The position numbers and the translations under genes were made by a program. Source: KBS50 sp042666615 (lineage in GTDB: Bacteria; Actinomycetota; Actinomycetes; Mycobacteriales; Micromonosporaceae). From it: a DNA stretch of 64,000 nucleotides. The notes beneath the pieces were generated by a model, which saw nothing but the letters and a program-made list of their open reading frames with translations, did no database searches and was not told the origin of the DNA. Shown here in pieces: positions 34,055 through 42,576 of the stretch (position 1 is the first letter of the stretch; each line of letters starts with the position of its first letter). The stretch lies in assembly GCF_042666615.1 (NCBI RefSeq), contig NZ_JBHTDD010000024.1:54866-118865 (forward strand), read 5' to 3'.

Positions 34055-36295
34055 ATGACGACCTCGCAGGCTTTGGGTGCAACCGCCACCGTCGAACTGA
34101 GCATCAGCGGGATGACCTGTGCGGCTTGCGCGACCCGTATCGAGCGTCAGCTGGGCAAGCTCGACGGGGTTTCGGCGTCGGTGAACCTCGCCACCGACCG
34201 CGCCACCGTCCGGATGGCACGGCCGGTGCCGGTAACCGAACTGATCACGCGGGTCGAGAAGGCGGGGTACACCGCATCCGTCGTCGAGAGTGGCCAGCCC
34301 CCGCAGGCCGACGACGACGAGCGCGTCCGCCACCTGTGGCGTCGCCTCGCCGTCGCGTTGCTGGTGGGAGTCCCGCTCGCCGATCTGTCGATCACACTCG
34401 TCCTGGTCCCGTCACTGCGCTTTCCGGCCTGGCAACTGGTGCTGCTGGCGTTGACGCTCCCGGTGGTCACCTGGTGTTCCTGGCCGATCCACCGCAAGGC
34501 GATCGTGGCCGCGCGACACGGCGGCAGTTCCATGGACACCCTCGTCTCGCTCGGCGTGGTGGCAGCGACGGTCTGGTCGGCGTACACGGTCCTTGTCCGC
34601 GGCGATTCGGCAAGCGAGTCACCTGACGGGTGGGCGCTGATATTCCGTCCAGGGGGTTCGGTCTACTTCGAGGTCGCGGCCGGCGTGGTGATCTTCGTGT
34701 TGGCCGGACGTTACTTCGAGGCGAAGGCCAAGCGCGCCGCCGGTGACGCCCTCCGTGCCCTGGCCAAGCTCGGCGCCAAGCACGCGACCGTCACCAGGGC
34801 GGGAATCGAAACGCAGATCCCCGCAGCGGAGTTGACCGTCGGCGACCACATCGTCGTCAGGCCCGGTGAGATGATCGCCACCGACGGTGTCGTCGTCAGT
34901 GGCACGAGTTCGATCGACACCAGCGCCATGACGGGGGAAGCCAATCCGGCCGAGGTCGGACCCGGCCAGCTGGTCACCGGGGCGACGACGGTGCTGACGG
35001 GGCGCCTGGTCGTCCGCGCGGTCCGGGTCGGCGCCGACACCCAACTGGCGCGACTGGTCCGCCTCGTCGACCGCGCCCAGACCGACAAGGCACGGGCGCA
35101 GCGGGTCGCGGACCGCGTCTCGTCCGTCTTCGTGCCGGTGGTGATCGGCCTCGCCATCGCCACGGGTGTCGCGTGGTCACTCGCGGGCGCTGAGGTGGAA
35201 CGAGTGATCAGCGCGGCGCTGGCCGTACTGATCATCGCCTGCCCCTGTGCGCTGGGGCTCGCCACCCCGACGGCGTTGCTTGCCGCGTCCGGCCGGGGCG
35301 CCCAACTGGGCATCTTCATCAAAGGGCAGCACGCGATCGAAACGGCGAGGGCGATCGACACGGTCGTCCTCGACAAGACCGGAACCGTCACCACCGGCCG
35401 AATGCGGGTAGCCGACTGCTGGCTCGCCGACGGCGGTGACCGCGCCCTGCTGCTGGCAAGGGCCGGTGCCGTCGAACACGCCGCCGAACACCTCGTCGCC
35501 CGGGCGGTGGCCCGGTACGCCCAGGCGGAGGTCGGTAAACTGCCGGCGGTTGACGACTTCCGGACGCTGCCGGGACTGGGCGCCGCCGGGCTGGTCCACG
35601 GACTACCGGTGCTCGTGGGCTCGCCCCGGCTGGTGGCGAGCGCTGGGGTCGAGTCCCCACCGGGACTCGCGGACGCGCGGGCCGCCTGGGAGCGCATGGG
35701 TTACACCGTCGTGGTCGTGACGGTCGCTGGCCGGGTAGCGGGCGCTCTCGCGGTGACCGACACCGTCAAACCCACCGCGGCCGCCGCGGTCACCCGCCTG
35801 CGTGCCGCCGGGCTACGCACCATCCTGCTCACCGGCGACAACAAGGCCGCCGCGACGGCGGTCGGCGCCGAGATCGGCGTCGACGACGTCATCGCCGAGG
35901 TCATGCCGGCCGACAAGGCCCGGGTCATCGAGGAACTGCGCCGCGACGGCGCGGTGGTGGCGATGGTCGGTGACGGAGTGAACGACGCGCCGGCACTGGC
36001 CACCGCCGACCTCGGCATGGCCATGGCGTACGGCACGGACGTGGCGATAGCGGCGGCGGACATCATCCTCGTCCGCGACGATCTGCGCGTGGTGCCCGTC
36101 GCCGTGGACCTGGCCCGACGCACCCTCGCCACCATCCGGGGGAACCTGTGGTGGGCGTTCGGGTACAACGTCGCGGCCATCCCGGTCGCCGCGGCGGGTC
36201 TGCTCAATCCGCTGATATCCAGCGCCGCCATGGCACTGTCATCACTGCTGGTCGTCTCGAACAGCCTCCGGCTGCGCGACCACCCGATGCCGTGA
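34055..36295 (+). CDS. copA: Copper-translocating P1B-type ATPase
   Basis: The 746-aa protein exports Cu(I) with ATP. One heavy-metal-associated domain opens it (SGMTCAAC, C22 and C25). Membrane helices follow. The ion-binding motif CPC is at 396-398 (IIACPCALGLATPTALL), the phosphorylation site DKTGTVT starts at D440, and GDGVNDAPALA at 639-649 closes the P-domain. TGEANP is the actuator loop (TGE). The CPC plus C-terminal helix pattern (YNVAAIPVAAAGLLNP, MALSSLLVVSNSLRL) marks the copper group. GTG at 34052 is an alternative start one codon earlier. It is divergent from copD-ctaG over about 240 bp; I do not see a clear CsoR operator there. Confidence 0.93.
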   Translation: MTTSQALGATATVELSISGMTCAACATRIERQLGKLDGVSASVNLATDRATVRMARPVPVTELITRVEKAGYTASVVESGQPPQADDDERVRHLWRRLAVALLVGVPLADLSITLVLVPSLRFPAWQLVLLALTLPVVTWCSWPIHRKAIVAARHGGSSMDTLVSLGVVAATVWSAYTVLVRGDSASESPDGWALIFRPGGSVYFEVAAGVVIFVLAGRYFEAKAKRAAGDALRALAKLGAKHATVTRAGIETQIPAAELTVGDHIVVRPGEMIATDGVVVSGTSSIDTSAMTGEANPAEVGPGQLVTGATTVLTGRLVVRAVRVGADTQLARLVRLVDRAQTDKARAQRVADRVSSVFVPVVIGLAIATGVAWSLAGAEVERVISAALAVLIIACPCALGLATPTALLAASGRGAQLGIFIKGQHAIETARAIDTVVLDKTGTVTTGRMRVADCWLADGGDRALLLARAGAVEHAAEHLVARAVARYAQAEVGKLPAVDDFRTLPGLGAAGLVHGLPVLVGSPRLVASAGVESPPGLADARAAWERMGYTVVVVTVAGRVAGALAVTDTVKPTAAAAVTRLRAAGLRTILLTGDNKAAATAVGAEIGVDDVIAEVMPADKARVIEELRRDGAVVAMVGDGVNDAPALATADLGMAMAYGTDVAIAAADIILVRDDLRVVPVAVDLARRTLATIRGNLWWAFGYNVAAIPVAAAGLLNPLISSAAMALSSLLVVSNSLRLRDHPMP

Positions 36296-36447
36296 TGCGG
36301 CGCCGAACGCGGTCCGCGAGCGCTCCAGCGAACGGGTCGATCTGTCCACCGGTTGGCGATGGCCCCAGCGCTGTTCGTGGCACCGCGGCTGACCGTCCGG
36401 CCCGGTGGCCGTCATTCCCTGCTGGCACCTGGCCAGGGAGCAGCGGT

Positions 36448-36453
36448 TACCGT
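36448..36453 (+). promoter_or_regulatory. -10 hexamer of a leaderless promoter
   Basis: TACCGT ends six bases before the ATG at 36460; there is no Shine-Dalgarno. Confidence 0.45.
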
Positions 36454-36459
36454 GGCGAC

Positions 36460-37065
36460 ATGGGCAAGCCGACGCGCTGGGTGACCGACACCAAGCCAGG
36501 GCACTCGGATTGGTACATCGACCGTTTCCGCCGGCTCGCCGCCGAGGGTGCGGACCTGGCCGGCGAGGCGCGGCTGCTGGACGCGATGGTGCCGCCGGGG
36601 GCGCGGATCCTGGACGCCGGATGCGGCACCGGGCGGGTGGGCGCCGCGCTCGCCGCCCGTGGCCACCGCGTCGTCGGGGTGGACGCCGACCCGGCGCTCG
36701 TCGAGGCGGCCCGTGCCGATTACCCCGGGCCGCGTTGGCTGGTGGGGGATCTCGCGGAGCTGGACCTCGCCGCCCACGGTGAGTCGGAGCCGTTCGACGC
36801 GGCCGTGTGCGCCGGCAACGTGATGGCATTCGTCGCTCCGGGCACCGAATCGGCGGTGTTGAGCCGGATCGCGGCGCACGTCCGTCCGGACGGGGTGGTG
36901 GTGGTCGGCTTCGGCACCGGTCGCGGCTACCCACTCACCGAGTTCGACGCCGACGCGTCGGCGGCCCAGCTGCGTCGGGAGCACCGCTTCTCCAGCTGGG
37001 ATCTGCGCCCGTGGCGGGACGACGCGGACTTCGCGGTGACCGTGCTGCGGAAGCCGGTCGGCTGA
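36460..37065 (+). CDS. Class I SAM-dependent methyltransferase
   Basis: The 201-aa protein has the Rossmann-type SAM-binding core: motif I ILDAGCGTGRVGAALAARG at 50-68, motif II VVGVDADPALVEAARADYP with the acidic Asp that holds the ribose, then WLVGDLAELDL, and FDAAVCAGNVMAFVAPGTE as motif IV. The substrate-binding part is short, and nothing identifies the acceptor. Proteins of this size are often annotated only as methyltransferase-domain proteins. ATG at 36460 is favoured by the -10 hexamer six bases before it. The gene stands alone and converges on the GH6 gene. Confidence 0.85.
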   Translation: MGKPTRWVTDTKPGHSDWYIDRFRRLAAEGADLAGEARLLDAMVPPGARILDAGCGTGRVGAALAARGHRVVGVDADPALVEAARADYPGPRWLVGDLAELDLAAHGESEPFDAAVCAGNVMAFVAPGTESAVLSRIAAHVRPDGVVVVGFGTGRGYPLTEFDADASAAQLRREHRFSSWDLRPWRDDADFAVTVLRKPVG

Positions 37066-37075
37066 CCCGCCCGAG

Positions 37076-37094
37076 CCCCGCCGGTCCGGTGGGG
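37076..37094. terminator. Weak hairpin between convergent genes
   Basis: CCCCGCCGG and CCGGTGGGG form an imperfect inverted repeat (one G-T wobble, minimal loop) in the 39-bp gap between the methyltransferase and GH6 genes. It may act as a bidirectional terminator. Confidence 0.3.
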
Positions 37095-37104
37095 TCGACG
37101 CCCG

Positions 37105-38235
37105 CTAAGCGGCCTTGTGGTCCGCGTTCCGGGCCAGGTCGAGGGCGTATTCGGGCCACCAGACGCCGTGTTCCGGCTCGCCCGGCCGGCACGCGCCGTC
37201 CGACTCGCCCGGATACTTCACCCAGAGCAGGGCGTCCACCCGGTCCGGGCCAGGAGCCTCGGTGGGTTCCGCGCCGAGCGCCCGGCCCGGCGGGTTGCAC
37301 CAGCTCGGGGCTCCGTTGACGCTGTCCCCGGCGACCGGCCCATTGCCGTTACGGCTCGTGTCGACCACGAACCGGGTGCTGCCACCGAGGGCGTCCGAGA
37401 GCCGGTGACCGTACCGGACGTTGTCCTCGGTACGGATGAAGTCCGCGACGTTGAGGGCGAAGCCGTCGGCCTCGGCGACACCCGCGCGGCGCAGCGTCGA
37501 CGCCAGCTTCGCGGTGTCCTTGATCCACCGCGGATGCCCGGCGTCCAGGTAGACCCTGGCCCGCCCGGTGCTCTTGAGCACGGTCACCGCGTCCTCGAGC
37601 AGGCTGAGCCGCTCGGAGACATCCTTCACGCACCGGTCCACCGCGTCCGGCACGCCGCCGGGTTCGAGGATCACCGTGACGGTCCGACCCTCGACGCCCC
37701 GGGCCACGTCCCGGATCCACCGCTGGTATTCCCCGGCGTCGCGGGCGCCGCCGGAGCCACGGTGGCCGCAGTCCCGGCCCGGCAGGTTGTGCACCACCAG
37801 CACCGGAATCTGCCCGGCGACGGTGGCCCGGGTTAGCAGGCCGTCGACCCGCTCGGTCACCGGGTCGGGACCGCCGACCAGCCAGGTGGCGCTCGGCCGG
37901 GTGCTGATCCGGAGCAGCAGATCGGCGTCGGCGGCACGTCCCGCGCGCTGCCACTCATCGACCTGTCGCGCCGCGGCACCGTCCGGGTCGACGTAGAAGA
38001 TCGGGGGTGGGGCCGGAGGCGCCGCCGTGGAGGTGGGCTGCCCGACGGGCGGTCCGGCAGGTTCCGGGTCGGCGCCGCAGCCGGCCAGGAGCGCGGCCAC
38101 GCACACCGCCGCGGCGAGCCGGGCGACGCGCGTCATCCGGTCGGACCGGACGGTGGGCGTCTTGCGGTCGGAGCGGGCCGCGCGGTCGGACGGGCCGGCC
38201 CGTGCGGACCGGGTCGCACGGGGCGCATGGGCCAC
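37105..38235 (-). CDS. Glycoside hydrolase family 6 lipoprotein (cellulase-like)
   Basis: The protein has a lipoprotein signal (lipobox LLAGC) and a GH6 catalytic domain. Family landmarks are FYVDPDGAAARQVDEW, VLVVHNLPGRDCGHRGSGG (catalytic-acid region), VILEPGGVPD, ARVYLDAGHPRWI, SRNGNGPV, WCNPPGRALGAEPT and LLWVKYPGESDG. GH6 enzymes cleave beta-1,4-glucans; as a lipoprotein it would act at the cell surface. Starting at GTG 38235 gives 376 aa, has GAGGA eight bases upstream and sits four bases after the DUF6104 stop, but leaves a 38-residue Arg-rich stretch before the hydrophobic core. ATG at 38136 gives a textbook signal peptide but no ribosome-binding site. Confidence 0.85.
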   Translation of the reverse strand: MAHAPRATRSARAGPSDRAARSDRKTPTVRSDRMTRVARLAAAVCVAALLAGCGADPEPAGPPVGQPTSTAAPPAPPPIFYVDPDGAAARQVDEWQRAGRAADADLLLRISTRPSATWLVGGPDPVTERVDGLLTRATVAGQIPVLVVHNLPGRDCGHRGSGGARDAGEYQRWIRDVARGVEGRTVTVILEPGGVPDAVDRCVKDVSERLSLLEDAVTVLKSTGRARVYLDAGHPRWIKDTAKLASTLRRAGVAEADGFALNVADFIRTEDNVRYGHRLSDALGGSTRFVVDTSRNGNGPVAGDSVNGAPSWCNPPGRALGAEPTEAPGPDRVDALLWVKYPGESDGACRPGEPEHGVWWPEYALDLARNADHKAA

Positions 38236-38239
38236 GCGG

Positions 38240-38419
38240 TCAGTCCTCGTCCTCGTCGTCGATGCGAGCCAGCCAGGTGGCGAACCGCTCGACCGGCGTC
38301 TCGAACTCCGGGTTGAGGTCGACGAAGTCCCGCAGCCGCTCGCCCAACCACTCCAGGGTGACGGTCTCATCGCCGCGTCGCTGCACCAACTCCTCGATGC
38401 CCCGGTCGGTGAAGTACAT
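38240..38419 (-). CDS. DUF6104-type small acidic protein
   Basis: The 59-aa protein MYFTDRGIEELVQRRG... is highly charged and ends WLARIDDEDED. I recognise the sequence as a conserved actinobacterial family of unknown function (DUF6104). The ATG at 38419 matches how that family begins; an in-frame ATG at 38434 adds five residues. It lies four bases before the GH6 gene start and downstream of kgd, with a dispersed palindrome in between. The presence of LNPEFETPVERFATWLARLDD-like sequence without any hydrophobic core suggests a helical partner protein. Function unknown. Confidence 0.8.
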   Translation of the reverse strand: MYFTDRGIEELVQRRGDETVTLEWLGERLRDFVDLNPEFETPVERFATWLARIDDEDED

Positions 38420-38468
38420 GTCGCTCGCTCTCATCCCGGGCCACACCTCGGCGGCGGGTGGTCTGCCG

Positions 38469-38526
38469 CGATCTAGGGCAGATGGTTGTGGATTGATCTC
38501 CAATCACGACCATCTGCCCTAGATCG
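38469..38526. repeat. Dispersed palindrome, copy 2
   Basis: The left arm CGATCTAGGGCAGATGG (38469-38485) pairs with the right arm ending at 38526. In the middle GATTG/CAATC also pairs, so the stem runs nearly the whole length with one G-T wobble and one bulged G. The outer 17 bp are identical to copy 1 at 10361-10428, while the loop differs. It lies 31 bp after the kgd stop, where a terminator would be expected. Confidence 0.85.
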
Positions 38527-38528
38527 AC

Positions 38529-38573
38529 GGGGGTTCGGGGGTAAGGGGTTAGGGGGTTAGGGGTGGGGGAGGG
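38529..38573 (+). other. G-quadruplex-prone tract with TTAGG spacers
   Basis: Seven runs of three to five G (38529-33, 37-41, 45-48, 52-56, 60-63, 65-69, 71-73) are split by one- to three-base spacers, two of them TTA. The tract overlaps the last codons and stop of kgd on the opposite strand, so the G-rich strand is the non-template-like plus strand and the kgd mRNA is C-rich here. It satisfies the usual intramolecular quadruplex pattern. Confidence 0.7.
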
Positions 38574-41500
38574 CGGCCTCTATGAGGGCGGTCTGCTCGG
38601 CCTCGTGGGTCTTGGCCGAGCCCACGGCCGGAGCGGCGGCGGCCGGCCGGGAGATCCGCCGCAGGCGTACGCCCTCCAGATGCTCCAGCAGGTTGAGCGC
38701 CACGAACGACCAGGCCCCCTGGTTGGCCGGCTCCTCCTGCACCCAGGCGAAGTCCTCGGCGTTCGGGTACGCCCCGAGCGCCGCCCGCAGTTCTTCCACC
38801 GGCAGTGGGTAGAGCTGCTCCATCCGCACCAGCGCCGTGTCCGTGATCTTCCGGTCGGCCCGAGCCTGGAACAGGTCGTAGTAGATCTTCCCCGAGCAGA
38901 GCAGCACCCGCTTCACCTGCTCCGGCCGCACCTCGTTGTCCGACAGGACCGGCTGGAAGGTACCGGTGGTGAAGTCCTCCACGCTGGAGACCACCAACCG
39001 GTGCCGCAGCAGCGACTTCGGTGTGAAGACCACCAACGGCTTGCGCTTCGGCGACAGCGCCTGCCGGCGGAGCAGATGGAAGTAGTTCGCCGGGGTGGTC
39101 GCGTTGGCTACCCGCATGTTGTCCTCGGCGCACATCTGCAGGAACCGTTCCGGACGGCCGGAGGTGTGGTCCGGTCCCTGGCCCTCGTGGCCGTGCGGTA
39201 GCAGCAGGGTCACCGCGGACGGCTGTCCCCACTTCACCTCGCCGGACGAGATGAACTCGTCGATCACCGACTGGGCGCCGTTGACGAAGTCACCGAACTG
39301 CGCCTCCCAGCAGACCAGCGCCTCGATGTTCTCCACCGAGTAGCCGTACTCGAAGCCCATCGCGGCGTACTCGCTGAGCAGCGAGTCGTGCACGAAGAAC
39401 CGGCTCCGGTCACCGGCCAGCTCGTTAAGCGGGATGTGCTCGTCACCGGTGTTCGCGTCGACGATCACCGAGTGGCGCTGAACGAACGTGCCGCGGCGGG
39501 AGTCCTGCCCGGCCAGCCGGACGGTGATCCCGTCGGCGAGCAGCGAGCCGAACGCGATGATCTCGCCAAGGGCCCAGTCGATGTTGCCCTCGACCGTCAT
39601 CTTGGCCCGCTTGTCGAGCAACTGCCGGACCCGCTTGTGCGCGGTGAAGCCGTCCGGCAGCGCGACGTGCGCCTCGCCGACGCGGCGGACCACCGAGGCG
39701 TCGGTGGCGGTCTCCACCTCGGGCTCCGGCTCCGGCTGGCGGCGTGGCCGGTTGCCCGGCTTCGCGTTCGACGCGGCGTCCCGGGTTGCCTTGAACACCC
39801 GTTCCAGCTGCGCCTGGAAGTCGCGCAGCAGTTCCTCGGCGTCCTCCAGGGTGATGTCCCCACGACCGATCAACTCCTCGGTGTAGAGCTTGCGCACCGA
39901 GCGCTTCGAGTCAATGATCTTGTACATCTCCGGGTTCGTCATCGACGGGTCGTCGCCCTCGTTGTGCCCGCGCCGGCGGTAGCAGACCAGGTCGATCACC
40001 ACGTCCTTGTTGAACGCCTGGCGGTACTCGAAGGCCAGTCGGGCCACCCGGACCACGGCCTCCGGGTCGTCGCCGTTCACGTGGAAGATCGGCGCCTGGA
40101 TCATCCGGGCCACGTCCGTGCTGTACAGGCTGGACCGGGAGTGCTGCGGCGCGGTGGTGAAGCCCACCTGGTTGTTGACCACCACGTGCACCGTGCCGCC
40201 GGTCCGGTAACCGCGCAGCTGGGACAGGTTGAGCGTCTCGGCCACCACGCCCTGACCGGCGAAGGCCGCGTCACCGTGCACCGCCACCGGCAGCACGGTG
40301 TAGCCCTCCAGCTTGAGGTCGATCCGGTCCTGCTTGGCCCGGACGATGCCCTCCATCACCGGGTCGACCGCCTCCAGGTGGGACGGGTTCGCGGTCACCG
40401 ACACCTTGATCGAGTGCTCACCGTCCGGCGTGGTGAACTTACCGGCCTGGCCCAGGTGGTACTTCACGTCGCCGGAGCCCTGCGTCGACCGCGGGTCGAG
40501 GTGCCCCTCGAACTCCGAGAAGATCTTCTCGTACGGCTTGCCGACGATGTTGGCCAGCACGTTGAGTCGACCGCGGTGCGCCATGCCGATGACGACCTCG
40601 TCCAGGTCGGCCTCCGCCGACGACTCCAGCACCTCGCTGAGCAGCGGGATGAGCGACTCGCCACCCTCCAGCGAGAACCGCTTCTGCCCGACGTACTTGG
40701 TCTGCAGGAACGTCTCGAACGCCTCGGCCGCGTTCAGCCGGTTGAGCACGTGCTTCTGCTCGTCGGCCGTGGGCTTCTCGTACTTGAGTTCGATCCGTTC
40801 CTGGATCCAGCGCCGCTCCTCCGGGTCCTGGATGTGCATGTACTCCACGCCGACCCGGCGGCAGTACGAGTCGCGCAGCACGCCGAGGACCTCGCGCAGC
40901 TTCATCCGCTGCTTGCCGGCGAAGCCGGCCACCGGGAACTTCCGGTCGAGGTCCCACAGGGTCAGCCCGTGCTGAAGGACGTCCAGGTCCGGGTGCTTAC
41001 GGATCTTGAACTCGAGCGGATCGGTGTCCGCCATGAGGTGACCACGCACCCGGTACGCGTGGATCAGCTCGTGCACCCGGGCGGTCTTGTTGATCTGGCC
41101 CTCGGAGTTGACCGCGACGTCCCGCATCCAGCGCACCGGCTCGTACGGGATGCGCAGCGAAGTGAAGATCTGGTCGTAGAACCCGTGCTCACCGAGCATC
41201 AGCTCGTGCATCACCTTGAGGAACTCGCCGGACTGGGCGCCTTGGATGATGCGGTGGTCGTAGGTGCTCGTCAGCGTGATGACCTTGCTGACCGCGAGGT
41301 CGGCGAGGGTCTCCTCGGACATCCCGGCGTACGGCGCCGGGTACTCCATCGCGCCGACCCCGATGATCGTGCCCTGGCCGGCCATCAGCCGCGGCTGCGA
41401 GTGCACGGTGCCGATGCCGCCCGGATTGGTCAGCGAGATCGTCGTGCCGGAGTAGTCCTCCATGGTCAGCTCGTTGCGCCGGGCCCGCCGCACGACGTCC

Positions 41501-42354
41501 TCGTACGCCTGCCAGAACTGGCGGAAGTCCATCCGCTCGCAGCCCTTGATCGACGGCACCACCAGGCTCCGTGACCCGTCCGGCTTGACCAGGTCGATCG
41601 CGATGCCGAGGTTGACGTGCTCGGGCTGGACCACCGTGGGCTTGCCGTCCGCGGCGGCGTACGAGTAGTTCATCTCCGGCCGGGTGGCCAGCGCCCGGAC
41701 CATCGCGTACCCGATGAGGTGCGTGAAGCTCACCTTGCCGCCGCGACCGCGGGCCAGGTGGTTGTTGATCACAATGCGGTTGTCCACAAGCAGCTTGGCG
41801 GGGACCGCGCGGACGCTTGTCGCGGTCGGCACGCTGAGCGATGCGTCCATGTTCTGGACGATCCGCGCGGCCACGCCGCGTAGCGGGACCGTCTTCGCCC
41901 CGTCCGCGGGGGCGGCCGACTGGGCCGCCTTGCCCGACTCGGCCGGCTTGGCGGCGGTCTTGGCCGCCGGCTTCGCGGCCGGCTTGGCCGGGGCACCCTG
42001 CTTGGCCGGGGCGGCCGCGCCGGACCCGGACTTCGCGTTCGGCTTGTCGTTCGCCGGCTGCGGCTTCGCGGCGGGCCGGGCCGGTGCCGCGCCGTTGCTG
42101 TCGCCCTGCTCGGCGGCCGGCTTGCCGGTGTCCGGGGCCTTCCCCGCGTCCGCGGCCTTGTCGGTGTCCGCGGCGGTGCCGGCCGCCGGCCCCGGGCCCG
42201 ACGAGACCGGACGGTAGTCCGCGAAGAAGTCGTGCCAGGCCGAATCGACGCTGGTGGGGTCGGCGAGGTATCGCTGGTACATCTCCTCGACGATCCACTC
42301 GTTCGGACCGAAGCCCGCCAGTGGGTTCTCCTGCGAAGTCTGCTGGGTCGACAC
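38557..42354 (-). CDS. kgd: Multifunctional 2-oxoglutarate decarboxylase/dehydrogenase E1-E2 fusion (Kgd/SucA)
   Basis: The 1265-aa protein is the actinobacterial fusion. An N-terminal segment (NPLAGFGPNEWIVEEMYQRYL) is followed by a Pro/Ala/Lys linker (about 51-155), an E2-like acyltransferase domain (about 156-385, catalytic DHRIIQGAQSGEF with H367), and a thiamine-diphosphate E1 domain (IGMAHRGRLNVLANI, AGQGVVAETLNLSQL, HVNGDDPEAVVRVARLAFEYR). The lipoyl domain is absent, as in mycobacterial Kgd. It oxidises 2-oxoglutarate to succinyl-CoA in the TCA cycle together with E2p and E3, or can make succinic semialdehyde. The start is GTG at 42354 with a weak purine signal. In relatives it is inhibited by an FHA protein (GarA); the only FHA gene here (62831) is not GarA-like in layout. 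Confidence 0.96.
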   Translation of the reverse strand: MSTQQTSQENPLAGFGPNEWIVEEMYQRYLADPTSVDSAWHDFFADYRPVSSGPGPAAGTAADTDKAADAGKAPDTGKPAAEQGDSNGAAPARPAAKPQPANDKPNAKSGSGAAAPAKQGAPAKPAAKPAAKTAAKPAESGKAAQSAAPADGAKTVPLRGVAARIVQNMDASLSVPTATSVRAVPAKLLVDNRIVINNHLARGRGGKVSFTHLIGYAMVRALATRPEMNYSYAAADGKPTVVQPEHVNLGIAIDLVKPDGSRSLVVPSIKGCERMDFRQFWQAYEDVVRRARRNELTMEDYSGTTISLTNPGGIGTVHSQPRLMAGQGTIIGVGAMEYPAPYAGMSEETLADLAVSKVITLTSTYDHRIIQGAQSGEFLKVMHELMLGEHGFYDQIFTSLRIPYEPVRWMRDVAVNSEGQINKTARVHELIHAYRVRGHLMADTDPLEFKIRKHPDLDVLQHGLTLWDLDRKFPVAGFAGKQRMKLREVLGVLRDSYCRRVGVEYMHIQDPEERRWIQERIELKYEKPTADEQKHVLNRLNAAEAFETFLQTKYVGQKRFSLEGGESLIPLLSEVLESSAEADLDEVVIGMAHRGRLNVLANIVGKPYEKIFSEFEGHLDPRSTQGSGDVKYHLGQAGKFTTPDGEHSIKVSVTANPSHLEAVDPVMEGIVRAKQDRIDLKLEGYTVLPVAVHGDAAFAGQGVVAETLNLSQLRGYRTGGTVHVVVNNQVGFTTAPQHSRSSLYSTDVARMIQAPIFHVNGDDPEAVVRVARLAFEYRQAFNKDVVIDLVCYRRRGHNEGDDPSMTNPEMYKIIDSKRSVRKLYTEELIGRGDITLEDAEELLRDFQAQLERVFKATRDAASNAKPGNRPRRQPEPEPEVETATDASVVRRVGEAHVALPDGFTAHKRVRQLLDKRAKMTVEGNIDWALGEIIAFGSLLADGITVRLAGQDSRRGTFVQRHSVIVDANTGDEHIPLNELAGDRSRFFVHDSLLSEYAAMGFEYGYSVENIEALVCWEAQFGDFVNGAQSVIDEFISSGEVKWGQPSAVTLLLPHGHEGQGPDHTSGRPERFLQMCAEDNMRVANATTPANYFHLLRRQALSPKRKPLVVFTPKSLLRHRLVVSSVEDFTTGTFQPVLSDNEVRPEQVKRVLLCSGKIYYDLFQARADRKITDTALVRMEQLYPLPVEELRAALGAYPNAEDFAWVQEEPANQGAWSFVALNLLEHLEGVRLRRISRPAAAAPAVGSAKTHEAEQTALIEAALPHP

Positions 42355-42576
42355 GGCCTGTAATCGCCTCTTTCACGCGGTTTGTCTCTCGCGGGTCTGC
42401 CGCCCCTGCGGCGGACTCCGACGACCCGTTCTAGGCTACGCCGTACGGTAAACGGCAGCATTTCCGCATCGAGGCCGTGTCGGTTTTCACAACGCCTACG
42501 AGTTAACCGGCGGCAGTTCGCCGACCGTCGGACGTCGCCGGCACGACCCCATGGGGCCGCGCCGGCGCCGATGACG

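Noticed and set aside
38529..38573. Telomere or linear-end signal because of TTAGGG-like repeats
   Set aside because: It is internal, short, sits between ordinary genes, and bacterial linear ends do not use this repeat. It is better read as a G-run tract.
39388..41574. 728-codon open frame opposite kgd
   Set aside because: Antisense shadow of kgd, which is conserved along its full length; no ribosome-binding site or recognisable domain.
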